A stretch of DNA of 64,000 nucleotides from Nemophila menziesii (taxonomy: Eukaryota; Streptophyta; Magnoliopsida; Boraginales; Hydrophyllaceae). A program made the translations under genes and the position numbers. This document shows positions 1 to 10,219 of this stretch, piece by piece. The DNA is taken from NCBI GenBank assembly GCA_029959085.1, contig JARWIR010000003.1, forward strand, positions 29,961,505-30,025,504. The letters run 5' to 3'. The notes beneath the pieces are model-generated. The model saw nothing but the letters and a program-made list of their open reading frames with translations, did not search any database and had not been told where the DNA came from. Numbering within the stretch: position 1 is the first letter of the stretch; each line of letters begins with the position of its first letter.

Positions 1-157
1 TATATCAAACCTTACTCTTTCCATTGCATGATCCTATAAGAGTTTGATTTAATTAGTTGACCTAGAAGTTTTCTCTTAAACTTATTATTGTCCAAAAGAT
101 TTTTAATTAGGCATTATCTTATTAGTAATCCTATTCACCCCCCCTCTAGGACTTTCA
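1..157 (+). repeat. 3' end of the Copia 5' LTR
   Basis: Identical to 5418-5574, ends in CA, and is followed two bases later by the primer-binding site. The remaining ~1.2 kb of this LTR is outside the window. Confidence 0.95.
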
Positions 158-159
158 TT

Positions 160-171
160 TGGTATCAGAGC
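160..171 (+). other. Primer-binding site, initiator tRNA-Met
   Basis: TGGTATCAGAGC is the standard plant Copia PBS, complementary to the 3' end of initiator tRNA-Met. It lies two bases after the LTR CA end, where minus-strand cDNA synthesis would start. Confidence 0.95.
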
Positions 172-214
172 CTAACTCTACGTGAATAGCTTAATCGTTA
201 GTAGAGTAAACGAC

Positions 215-1267
215 ATGGAATTTAATCTTTTGGAGAGTTCGTATTCTACTCGTCCTCCACTTTTTGTAGGAACTCACTATTTTGCTTGGAGAACAAAAAT
301 GGAGGAATTTATCAAAAACGAAGATCCCGATCAATGGAGAATTGTAAAAGAAGGTCCATTTATCCCTTATAAAGAAGAGTTAAATAAAGAAGGAGTTCTC
401 AAGCTAAATCAAGAAGAAAAAGATTTTGATGAACTCACCATTGAGGAAAAGGCTAAGCTCACTCAAAATGCAAAACCAATGTACACTCTCATTCGTGGAA
501 TTTCCGAAGAAATATTCTCACAAATGTTAGATTGTAAAACCGCAAAAGAGCTTTGGAATCGTTTGGAGTTTTTATATGGAATTGTCAAAAATGACGAAGA
601 AGAAGAAGTCTCTATCCATGATGAATCTCACAACGATTTTAAACCTAATCATGAGGTAGCACTTTATCCTAACTCTTTATCTCTTCCTTACAATTATTGT
701 GATATTAGGCAAATTTCATCCCTTCTCAAAATTCTTGATTCTCAAATCCATTTGAATAATCTTATGTTAAAAAAGGGTAAAAGTGAGCTAAAGAAGTGTT
801 TTAAATGTTGTATCACTTTGGATGATATTCTTGGCAATACTAAGAACCCATGTTTTGAAAACATTTTTATTTTAAATAAATGGAAACATCCTTTGAAGAA
901 AAGCATAGAAGGTTTTAAAAAATTGGATGAAGCGTTTTCCCTTGCTCTTGATACTTTAAAAAATCATCCTTTCTCAAATGTCACTCCTTTTGATCCAAAT
1001 GACTTCTTTAAAGAAAAATTATATGTTAGTGATAATTTGGATGTTGGAAAGAATGTGGAAACTTCTTGTTCAAAACCTTTACATGGTTACTCTATTCAAA
1101 AAAGAAGTTATTGCAACTATTGTGGTAAACCCGGTCATCATGCTTCTACGTGCCATTACCATGAACAACTTATTAGTGGATCTTTGATACCTTCATGGGA
1201 AAAACCAATATGGATCGTGACAAATGCTAATAACATTTCCGGATCCATTCCACCTCGGGTACCATAG
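215..1267 (+). CDS. gag: Copia Gag (capsid/nucleocapsid) polyprotein, stand-alone
   Basis: A 350-residue ORF starting at ATG 215; the frame is also open to a GTG at 182, but the methionine beginning MEFNLLE is the sensible start. The N-terminus (PPLFVGTHYFAW... then EGPFIP) matches the DUF4219-type start of SIRE-like Gags, and KAKLTQ through CKTAKELWNRLEFLYG matches UBN2. A CCHC zinc knuckle (C-X2-C-X4-H-X4-C) is at residues 300-313 and should bind the element RNA. After the knuckle it keeps a short tail like the Gag/protease linker of full elements, then stops. In autonomous relatives the frame continues into protease and pol; here it does not. It appears intact and could form particles, but needs enzymes in trans. 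Confidence 0.85.
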   Translation: MEFNLLESSYSTRPPLFVGTHYFAWRTKMEEFIKNEDPDQWRIVKEGPFIPYKEELNKEGVLKLNQEEKDFDELTIEEKAKLTQNAKPMYTLIRGISEEIFSQMLDCKTAKELWNRLEFLYGIVKNDEEEEVSIHDESHNDFKPNHEVALYPNSLSLPYNYCDIRQISSLLKILDSQIHLNNLMLKKGKSELKKCFKCCITLDDILGNTKNPCFENIFILNKWKHPLKKSIEGFKKLDEAFSLALDTLKNHPFSNVTPFDPNDFFKEKLYVSDNLDVGKNVETSCSKPLHGYSIQKRSYCNYCGKPGHHASTCHYHEQLISGSLIPSWEKPIWIVTNANNISGSIPPRVP

Positions 1268-1915
1268 TAATTTGAATTGAAGGTGTTGAACGTCAAGAAA
1301 ATGGAATTTCATGCTAAAGGACGTTCAAACCTCATAAAAGGAAAATACGGTGATATTCTTTCCTCTCTTGTGTTTTTATTTATGTTTTTATTGTGTTTTA
1401 TGTGTTTTATCAACTTGTGTTGCTATCTTGAAGTTCTTGACCTTTTTCATGCTTTAATTTTACTTTATTCTTGCATAGGGTCTTTTTGCACTTTTAGAAA
1501 ACTTAGGGACTTTTGTGAAATTAACTGTTATATGAGTTTTTAGGTTCCCCTTGGCTTCTCTTTTCAAAACAAAGATGCTCAAAATTATTTTATATCATTC
1601 CGAGTCATTTGGGGAAGTTTCGATTGTGTTTCGGGTGTTTTTAAAAGAATCAAAAATTTCATTTTCATTGGCCAAACCGAACACTCGTGCGGTGCACCGG
1701 ACGAATCCCGCGGTACACCGCACGTAAGGGTTTTGACAGTTTTAAGACCCGTTTTTCAGCTTTTTCATCTTCATTTCTTCATAACATCTTCTTCTCTCCT
1801 CCTCTTTGGCGAATTCCGGCCACCAACACTCCGATTCCACCACCATAAACACCCTCTTTCACCACTCAAATCACTCCTCCTTCTTACTACTTCATTACCC
1901 ATCCTATCAATCACC
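1268..1915 (+). other. Copia internal non-coding spacer between Gag and ORF2
   Basis: T-rich leader-like sequence with no convincing ORF, although the ORF2 frame is open without an ATG from about 1733. It contains near-palindromes CGGTGCACCG (1690-1699) and GCGGTACACCGC (1710-1721), the same core seen in this element's LTR. In an autonomous relative, pol would lie in this interval. Confidence 0.6.
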
Positions 1916-3160
1916 ATGGTTAGGACCAAATCCATTGCTAACAAGAAAAAAGCTTCCACCGGAGCCTCCTCAAGCCGCCACCGTGAACCATCTCCGGCGA
2001 AGTCACCATCACCACCACCACCACCACTCCGGCCATTCGATGCTCTACCGGGAAGAACGATTTGCCCCTCGGCTTTTCCCTCCGGTGATGATTCTCTCTT
2101 TAAACTATTTTCAATTCAACAATTTCATCATATCTTTGCTTTTTCGGGTAGTCATTTAGCAACCGGGTTAATTGAAGATTTCTATACTAATTTTGAATTT
2201 AATCATGCTACTACTTCGGTTAAATCAACCGTTTCGGGTACCGTTATACGTTTAAAATCGAATGCTTTGTGCTCTAAATTTAATGTACCTTCGGATGGTT
2301 TTAGCGGGTTTTGGTCGAGTGGTTGGGATAATTCAAATATAGATATTGTTGCTCAAAATGAAGTGAATGAGTTCGTTAATAGTAGAATGGTTGTTGCGGA
2401 TGGAAATTGGAATATTCGTAACTTTGATCCAGAATTTATCGTGGCCCACAAGTTTCTTATCTCGGCCGTTATTCCGAAAGATAAGCATGATGCTAAACTT
2501 ATCCCGTATGAAGCTTATCTTTTATTCTTGATCTTCTCCAAACAACCAATAAACATCATTGCTATTATGTTAAAATGGATGAATCACGCTCGTGCCTCTC
2601 GGGATAAAGTCCCTTACGGTATTTTTCTATCCAAAATCTTTGAGGCTAATGGTATTTCTTTTGGAGGAACTAATGTGAAACCAATGAATAAGTCATGGAA
2701 CTTCGATTATCTCACGATTCTTAGGATGAAATTTGTTATTTATAACAACACATATGTTTCATTCTCCACTATTAATCGTATCTCGGATGATACTATTCGT
2801 AATCGCATTCTTGGAGCTAAAAGCGAAACCGATGGTCCGGAGCTTGAGACTCTTATTCTAGTAGATAACCCGGATCAACAAAACCCCATTCCCAATGAGC
2901 CCACTCCAAGCCAACCCACCTTTGTTAACCCTCCTAATCCATCCGGTTTCGAAAGTGCTATGTCCCGTTTCATGGATTATATAGGGAGTAAATTTGTGGC
3001 TTTGGAAGATAAAATAGAAAGAAAATTTGGAGTTTTGGAAGAAAAGATAGGTAATCTTGCGAATGAGCTCTCGTGTATGAAAAGTGATGTTTCGTGCATT
3101 CGCGATGATATTGGAAATGGAAGAAGATCTAGGAGCCGCTCTCCTCGTGATAATCGTTAA
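1916..3160 (+). CDS. Second ORF of the Copia element: env-like / plant-transposon-type protein
   Basis: A 414-residue ORF from ATG 1916 (context CACCATGG). Residues 1-30 are basic and Ser/Pro-rich, followed by a polyproline run and a globular middle of about 230 residues resembling the plant-specific putative transposon protein domain found in retroelement-associated ORFs. The C-terminal ~65 residues form a probable coiled coil (repeated ALEDKIERKF and VLEEKIG units), then an Arg/Ser tail (RRSRSRSPRD). A proline-rich segment plus a C-terminal coiled coil is the plan described for the env-like ORF of SIRE1, which normally follows pol. I see no signal peptide or clear membrane segment from this start. 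Function is unknown; the RS-rich tail suggests nuclear or RNA contact, which is inference. Confidence 0.6.
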   Translation: MVRTKSIANKKKASTGASSSRHREPSPAKSPSPPPPPLRPFDALPGRTICPSAFPSGDDSLFKLFSIQQFHHIFAFSGSHLATGLIEDFYTNFEFNHATTSVKSTVSGTVIRLKSNALCSKFNVPSDGFSGFWSSGWDNSNIDIVAQNEVNEFVNSRMVVADGNWNIRNFDPEFIVAHKFLISAVIPKDKHDAKLIPYEAYLLFLIFSKQPINIIAIMLKWMNHARASRDKVPYGIFLSKIFEANGISFGGTNVKPMNKSWNFDYLTILRMKFVIYNNTYVSFSTINRISDDTIRNRILGAKSETDGPELETLILVDNPDQQNPIPNEPTPSQPTFVNPPNPSGFESAMSRFMDYIGSKFVALEDKIERKFGVLEEKIGNLANELSCMKSDVSCIRDDIGNGRRSRSRSPRDNR

Positions 3161-4202
3161 TTCATCTTGGTTTGGTGTTTAGTGTTTGGTACTTGGTGCT
3201 TGATGGTTAAAATCTTGTTTTATCGTTCTTGGTGGTTTATGGGTCTTTTATGTGCTTATGTGGTTATTTTAGTACTTGTTTATGCTTTTAGTATTTGTGG
3301 GTCCGTGTTTTGGACATCTAGAAAATTGCTACCTTGGTTTATTTGGTTTTTATGTTAGGATGCTAAATGTTTTATTTGGATAATTGGTTAACTAGTTGTG
3401 TTTTTATCTTGAATGTTAGTTGCTTTTCATCTTTGATTTGATTCTTATGTTGCTAACAAGTTCTTTGATGTTATAGGTACTTCTTGATATTTCTCCTTAG
3501 TCCCTATAGTTTGCTCCTTTAAACTTTGTTCCTAAATAGTTTGATATTTGCATTGCGGTCCCAAATAGATCTTTCAAAATTGCGTTTGGCCCCCAAACTT
3601 TTGAAAAATACACCTTGACCCCTTGCTTTTAAAAAAAATTATTACATTTTTTCCTAAACTTTCTTTCAAAATTATTTCAAATGTTCTTTTTAGGGAAAAT
3701 TGTCTATCAAACAATTACAAAATTAAAAACAAACTATATGCATTTTGTAAGGGGGAGTCTTTGCTAAATCATTCTTTAAAGACTCAAATGCTTAGACTAA
3801 TCTTTTATTTCATATGTTACCACTAATCGTTTATGTCTTTAGAAAGCATATGAAATCAAAATCTATCAAGAAGTTGGTAAACATCTCTATCCTTAGCTCT
3901 TACTTCTCAAATATCTAAGACTCTTGCATACTCTCTCTATCATTGTTTAAAATCTATTCACTCGAGTTGTCTTTGCTCTTCTACTCTTAGTTGTTCTTAC
4001 CCCGTCTTTTTGATGAAGACAAAGGGGGAGAAATATTATGTGCACTAAAACTTTCAAAACTTGCACATTTTTAAAACTCACAAATGCATCTCAAATTTTA
4101 TGCTTATTGTGAGGGGGAGCTTTATTTCATAAGTGCTTAAACTTTTATATCTTTCCTAAGGTGTTTTAGTGAAGGATTTGTCATCATCAAAAAGGGGGAG
4201 AT
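3161..4202 (+). other. Copia 3' untranslated region with four polypurine-tract-like motifs
   Basis: T-rich and non-coding. AGGGGGAG-type purine motifs occur at 3749-3757, 4021-4030, 4111-4119 and 4191-4200. The last is directly before the 3' LTR and is the functional tract by position. Confidence 0.8.
4191..4202 (+). other. Polypurine tract (plus-strand primer) of the Copia element
   Basis: AAAGGGGGAGAT immediately precedes the LTR start TGTTGGCA at 4203, as in plant SIRE-like elements. Confidence 0.9.
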
Positions 4203-4520
4203 TGTTGGCATATAGCCTCCCTAATTAAGGTGTTTTAATGTGACAAATCCTCTTGTGATTAGTGTGCTAATTTCTATTGTTATTGACATTCTTTCTTGCA
4301 CTCTATTTCATCAAAAAAGCTCTTTCTTTATCTTGTTGATCAACCTTATAGTTTTATCTTAAGAAACTAATTCTCTTACAAGTGCTATTAACCTTATCTT
4401 TATGTATATTGAGAATTAGCTTTAGTGTTCAACTTCAAAGATTCATAGAATGATGTTTGCAACAACTTTCATGAAGAAGAGCTATTGATCCAAGTTGTTA
4501 TTCTTCAAAGTATACTTGGC

Positions 4521-4642
4521 GCGGTACACCGGTGCGGTATACCGGACCAGAGCGCGGACCAGGGCGCGGTATAGAGGACTAGCCCGTCAGTATGCCAGAA
4601 AATCAACCACTAAAGCGCGGTACACCGCTGCGGTACACCGCA
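4521..4642 (+). repeat. Cluster of GCGGTAYACCGC near-palindromes in Copia LTR
   Basis: GCGGTACACCGG (4521-4532), CGGTATACCG (4535-4544), GCGGTACACCGC (4617-4628) and again (4630-4641). They lie upstream of the TATA box, so in U3. The two variants in the internal region at 1690-1721 share the core. Confidence 0.8.
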
Positions 4643-4748
4643 AGATAGGGTTTTCTGCACAAAAGACAAGTCATAAGAAATATATCCGTTGGGAGATTAA
4701 TAGATCCGTTGGACTCAAACCTTATGACCGTTGGAAGCCATTTTCTAC

Positions 4749-4755
4749 TATAAAT
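4749..4755 (+). promoter_or_regulatory. TATA box of the Copia LTR
   Basis: TATAAAT within CTACTATAAATTG, 547 bp into the LTR, a normal place for the U3/R boundary. No transcription data are available. Confidence 0.6.
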
Positions 4756-5574
4756 TGAAGCTCTTTGAAGGCTACAACTACACCAACTAATTACAAACAT
4801 TAAGGGGCTTAATTGCTATCATTCAAGAAGGTGTCAAGAGCTATACATAGTCAAATTCAATCTTAGTGAGCTTATAAATCCTTTCAAGGAGTTAATCAAT
4901 TAAGCCACAAGGTTCTATCCACTCAAGAAGGAGTATACAAGCTTATAGTCATATCCACTCTATTAGGAGTTTTAGATACAAGCTTTAATTAGCAAACCTT
5001 TAAACACTTTGTTGCTATCCTCTTAAGTCTAGGTCTTGTAATAGATAGATTAAGAGAGAATTCAAGTATAGGGAGTATACTTGGTGTCCTTGTGTTGTGA
5101 TTACGCAAGTGGTGTGTCCTTCGTGTTATCGAAGAGTTTGTAAAGGTTATTGTGTTCTCGACCCGGTTAAGAGAGACACGGGAGCTTAGTGAAAAGCTTG
5201 AAATCCTAAGGAGGCTTCCTTAGGTAGTGGATGTAGGGAAACCGAACCACTATAAATCGTGTGTATCTTTCTATCCCTACTCTATTTACTTTCCGCACTC
5301 TATATGTTTGATTATATGCTTGCATGAATTCTATGTTATTGTTTATCTAGAATATCTAACATATAGTCTTCTAGAGTTGTTTAAGATATTGGATTGACTT
5401 TTTACTAGTTACACTTCTATATCAAACCTTACTCTTTCCATTGCATGATCCTATAAGAGTTTGATTTAATTAGTTGACCTAGAAGTTTTCTCTTAAACTT
5501 ATTATTGTCCAAAAGATTTTTAATTAGGCATTATCTTATTAGTAATCCTATTCACCCCCCCTCTAGGACTTTCA

Positions 5575-8242
5575 ATAATATTATCAATTATGCTTCTATT
5601 GCTAATAAAAGTCAATTTTTCATGGGAAATTATAGCGTTTATTAAGGGTTTTAGCCTTTTGTATAAGGGTTATATAAGTTTCATTAATGGAAGTCAGGTT
5701 ACCCATGTTCCATAAGAAGTCAGAGATGCATTTCATGAAATCAATTTTAATGATATCCCAGTTTTTCTTATAAATGTTGTCAGTGAATCCATCAGGGCTT
5801 GGGGATTTATTTCCCCCCCAGATCCCACACTGCTTCTTTTATTTCTTGAATAGAAACATGAGCTTCAAGAATCATATTCATTTCACAAGTTATAGTAGGT
5901 TTTATCTTGTTTAGAACAGAGTGATAATTTCTAGGACCTTCAGTAGAATAAGTATTAGTATAGTGTTGTATGATGTGGTTTTCTCTATACTTTTCATTTT
6001 CCATCCAAATACCTTCATTATTTAAAAGTATAATTATTTATTATGTTTTCTTTTAGCTTTAGTTGAATTATTTAAGAAGGTGGTATTTTTATCCCCAAGG
6101 TTTCCCATTGAATTCTAGATTTTTCTTTCCAATATAATCCTTCCTTATTCCAAAAATCTTCTAACTGAGCAGTAATGTAATAAATTTTGATATAAGGTGT
6201 AATTTAGTACCAAATTTGACAATACCTTTTTAAGTTATATTAGTATAAGCATTCCAGAGATTTTTAATCATATTAATCACTTCATAATCATTGTTCTTCT
6301 GTAAATAACCTATCAAATTTCTTGAAGATATGTTTATTACAGTGAAGAATCAGGAGGATATGACCAGATCCTATGGCAGGTAGAGTGGCAATCCATGCTT
6401 TAGGATACAGAGTATACCAAGCCAGGTTTGCTAAGCCCCTGTCAAGATTTTATTTTATAAGTTTGTTGCCACTTCTTCTATTGCTCCTGGTGAAAAAACA
6501 CCCTTTAATAGAAGTTTCATTAAGATGATTTTGATGTATAAAGGCATTCAAGAAGTTTTTATCAGTGTATTGACCCTCATTTCCTCCTATTTTTTTAAAT
6601 AATTGAACCTGATCATTTTAAGTTCACCAATTAAGAACCAGGGTTCATTTTTTTTCCATAAGACTTTCAATTTTGGCAAAGTTGTTTTCTTTTTCATTTT
6701 CTTGAGATGAAATATATGTGTAAGTATAGTAAGCATTTGTACCTTTCTCACCAGAACTATGACAGTGGATGAAGTTTTTTGTAGCTTTAAGAACTTAAAT
6801 GTTTAAATCGTGTTTAGCAATAAGGACAAGTCCTCCAGCTCTACCCTCGGGTTTAATAGTGCATACATTATTCATATTAAGAGAATTTATTGAGTGTATC
6901 AGTTTTGTCTTTTTCGTTAAGCGTTTAAATAAGAGATATTACCTCAGATTGATGAGTATTGACCGCATCCTTGAGTGTTAGAATTGTCAAGTGGGTACCA
7001 ATCACTTAACAATTCCAACAGAATGTATCATGTACCCATGTGGGTTTGTTCAAGGACAAACCCAAAAACCTCTTTGTCAGCAGCATCTTCTTTGTTTTCT
7101 ATGGTGGTATCAATATCTTTCTTTGTTTCTTCATCTTGTTTTGTTGTTTCTTCTTGCTTGTTTGATTGGTGTTTTGATTCTCTAATTGGTTCATTCACTT
7201 TCCATCTTGTTGCCAAGAGCTTATTGTATTTTGTGGTTTCCATTGAACTTTTGATTTCACTTTATTCTCTGTTTGTGATTTATACTCATGTTGTCGATGA
7301 TGAATTGGGGTTTTAAAGTCTTCATATAGGGAATATGGTATAGATTCAGTATGTGGGTGTTATGAAGATGTTTCATGGTGTTGATTTTGTGTAGCTTTGA
7401 TTTCAGAGAGTATGGATTGGTTTGGGTTAATTTTGATTTAGGGATTTAGCATTGCTTCCGATTTGGATATAGTGTTTAGGTGTTATAATAACGGGTGTTT
7501 CCATTGGATCCAAAGGTTAGGGGTTTAGGTGTTATTGGATTTCTTTCAGATTGGGTTAATTACTTGGGCTTTTGAAAATATTTGTTTCCATTTATTTGGC
7601 CCATGTTTTATTTGGCCCATTATATTCAGTATTGGGGGCCTTGTTTTGTATAACTCTTTCTCTTACCAAGTCGAGTTTCGATTCATTCCTCTTTTGGCTG
7701 TAATTTGAAGCCGCCTTTCTTCTCATTGTTGTCATATTATCCTCAATAGCCATGCTGTTGTCAGAAGCAATAAATGTGTGACAGTAAGTTTCAATTTTTG
7801 AATTCTTATCTTTTTGCCTAGGGTTTTGTGGAGTTTGGGCGGGATTTTGTTAGTGGTCGTTGTTTGTTGACTTGGTGGTGGGTTGTGACTTAGTGGTGGG
7901 TTTCAGATTGAATTTGTTTCTTCAAAAAATTTTTGCTCAAAACCATAGATGTTTTTGTTTAGGTTAAAAAGTAGTCTCCCTTTGTTGGTACATTCATTCT
8001 GTTCATTATCTAATATTCTTCATAAATAGCATAAATCACAAATTTTTGCATATTTAAGTATACCTCTAATCTTTTGCCCATCTCTGAGGTTTATGTTGTA
8101 GGCTCATTGAATGGTTTTGAAGATGTTCTAGTCTACACGTACTCGGATGGCGCTAAATTCCATAAAGTTTTCAATCGGTGGTAAGATTGTTTCCTCAACT
8201 TTTCCGAGTTTTGTAGCAATTTTTTGATCATTATCTTTATTG
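5575..8242 (-). pseudogene. L1-type LINE, copy 1: linker to RT, endonuclease and part of ORF1, degenerate
   Basis: Reading leftward on the minus strand, 8242 to about 8100 encodes the C-terminal part of a DUF4283-type ORF1 (IATKLGKVEETILPPIENF... with a stop). About 7250-7030 is a low-complexity Glu/Lys/Thr-rich segment. About 6790-6340 is the end of the endonuclease domain (PWFLIGE, GGNEG, FFTRSNRRSG, LDRGLANLAWYT, GHILLILH). From 6004 to 5575 comes the lead-in to RT (VSIQEIKEAVWDL..., then SPSPDGFTDNIYKK). Frames are broken by stops and shifts. The RT core is missing because the Copia element is inserted at 5574/5575; it is present in copy 2. Element A interrupts the upstream side at 8243. 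Confidence 0.85.
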
Positions 8243-8247
8243 ATAAG

Positions 8248-10060
8248 TGGTGGGTCCTGGTGTGTTATAAATTAATGCGAAAATAAAAGGAACCACAATA
8301 CCGCAAGTGTACGGTTGTCCAAGTAATACTCCGACAAGTCGGGTTTTGTTCTCAGGGATTGGACTGGTATAACCCAAGTGTTCAATAAACAAGTAGTAGT
8401 AATTGCAAATACAGAAAATTAAAGATAAAATATATTTGTTTGATTTTTATATTAATCCTAAGAATGCAAGAAAATAAATTACTGAAAATAAATACTAAAG
8501 GATTACGACGCATATATGAGCTATACTTGAGTCTCGCTGGGGTATCACCTAAACTTACCTAATTAATGCTTTCGTTAAGGGCGGAACTAATATTTCTATA
8601 TTAGTCGGGACTCTATAATCTCCTAGCCCCCGTCAGGGTGGACCTAGGAGCTATCCTACAGTATTACAAACCCCGTCAGGGCGATTATAAGCTACGTTTA
8701 GATGAATACGATTTTATCCAATTGGCTATAAGGTTAACTAAGTCCGTCAGGATCAATAATTTCTACATTACGTTTATTATCTAGTTCAGTAATTAAACCC
8801 CCCGTTAAGGCGATCACTTCCCCACCATAGTTAATAGCTTAATTACTATGACCTATCTCCGATTAGCTAATTCATTGATAGTGAAATTAATATAAAATAA
8901 GAAACAATATGAAATACCTAATTCAAATTAAACTAGAACCTAATCCCAAATTGAAATACATGAATTAAACAAATTAGGGTTCATCCCATTACGATTCTCA
9001 AGTAATTAAGGTTTAGCTCATATTGAAAGTAAAAACACTAAAGAAATTAATAATATACATGTCCTAATAACAGAAATAAAATAAGAACCTAGATAAAGGA
9101 ATTGGCTAGAACTGTTGTTGGAGGAAAATGATTCTCCATCTTCTGCTCTTGCTTCCGCCTCTTGACGCTCTATCTAAGGATGATTTAATATGAAGGTTTA
9201 ATGAGTGGTGGTTCTAACTCTCTCTCTAAAGATGTATATATTGAATGAATTGTGAGAGGTACTGAATAATGAGGTCTAAGAGGTGTATTTATAGGTGCTA
9301 GGAAGCCCTATGTCGAATTTACTTGGAGTGGGAGACAAGTCAAGAACTCTTTAATTCGTAACCCTTAAATCTAAGAAAGGTAAGATTATGCTACTGATTT
9401 GTTTTGGTCATATCTCCTTCAATACTTATCCCTTTGAGGTGTTCCAATATTCGAAACCGCTTGTCTCAGAAATCTCTTTCCATTGGTCCAGACCATTCTC
9501 CCAAATTCCTAGCCAATATTAAGTTATGGACTCGTCTTTGAAACATGGCTAGAATTTTAGATTCATAAGACAGCTTTATCTTTTCCTTCTTTGCATATAT
9601 CCTTCCTTAATCTTCTTATTTCCATGTAAATCTCTTTCCCTTCCTTCTTATACTTGACTTGGTCTCTAATTAATTACCATATATCTTTTAAAACTTCACA
9701 ATAAATAAATAATTAAACCGCATATGCTTTAAAAAATAATAAATCAATAATCAAGACTAGAAATAGGAAAGTGCACTCTAAAGTTAAAAACTCGACTCAA
9801 ATACTTCCTAACACACTAAAAATAAGCTAAGACTCTAATTCTCACTTCTCCACCTTGTATTGAAATTTAAGAACATACTAACTTTGCACTAAAAATAATC
9901 AAATTAACGCACAAAAGCTCTAAAAATGCCAATAGTCAATTTCCAAGGGGAGAAAGTGCAATGTGATCAATTAAGCATAAAAGTCTATCAAATAAGTCAT
10001 TTATTCACCTAAAAGGATGTCTCTAAAGGGCTAATAATTATAACAAATAGGGAGACATCA
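8248..10060 (-). repeat. Element A 3' LTR (copy 1), 1813 bp
   Basis: On the minus strand it starts TGATGTCTCC (from 10060) and ends CCCACCA (8248). A TATA-type motif (CCTATAAATACACC on minus, near 9280-9295) is in the middle. The sequence immediately upstream on minus (10061-10078) is GAGTTTTGGGTCT-like, a weak purine-rich tract. Confidence 0.92.
8618..8815 (-). other. Tetraloop hairpin array in element A 3' LTR
   Basis: On the minus strand four 10-nt motifs follow in order: CCT-TAAC-GGG, TCC-TGAC-GGA, CCC-TGAC-GGG and CCC-TGAC-GGG. The last is enclosed by an outer stem CTCCTAG/CTAGGAG (8644-8650 with 8620-8626). The array lies downstream of the TATA motif, so in predicted R/U5. Confidence 0.6.
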
Positions 10061-10219
10061 AGACCCAAAACTCAAACCTTTGTCGTCGCAACAAAGCAAA
10101 ATAAAAACAAAGGCCTTTTAGGTGAATGCAGAAGGTAGAATCTAGAAAATACGCCCAAAGCACAACTTAAAACAAATCTCATATAGTCTAATCTAGGAAT
10201 TAATATACACCTACACTTA

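Larger units (their letters stand above)
1..5574 (+). mobile_element. Non-autonomous Copia (SIRE-like) LTR retrotransposon, left end cut by window
   Basis: The order is partial 5' LTR (1-157), initiator-Met PBS (160-171), Gag ORF, a second ORF, a purine tract and a complete 3' LTR (4203-5574). No protease, integrase, RT or RNase H coding is present; the internal region is only about 4 kb. The Gag with DUF4219/UBN2-like and CCHC features, the long LTR and a terminal-coiled-coil second ORF fit the SIRE/Maximus Copia lineage. The visible 157 bp of the 5' LTR equal 5418-5574 at every base, so insertion is recent. It interrupts the minus-strand LINE of copy 1: sequence after 5574 resumes at the position matching 36432. 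The 5-bp target copy after the LTR is ATAAT (5575-5579); its partner lies left of the window. Confidence 0.9.
4203..5574 (+). repeat. Copia 3' LTR, complete, 1372 bp
   Basis: Starts TGTTGG after the purine tract and ends CTTTCA. It carries a TATA box at 4749-4755 and a GC-palindrome cluster about 110-230 bp upstream of it. The end is fixed by identity with the 5' LTR fragment and by resumption of LINE sequence at 5575. Confidence 0.95.

Noticed and set aside
6975..7316. 113-codon plus-strand frame with hydrophobic stretches, present in both copies, as a membrane protein
   Set aside because: It is antisense to a low-complexity part of the LINE between ORF1 and endonuclease, and it is shared only because the block is duplicated.
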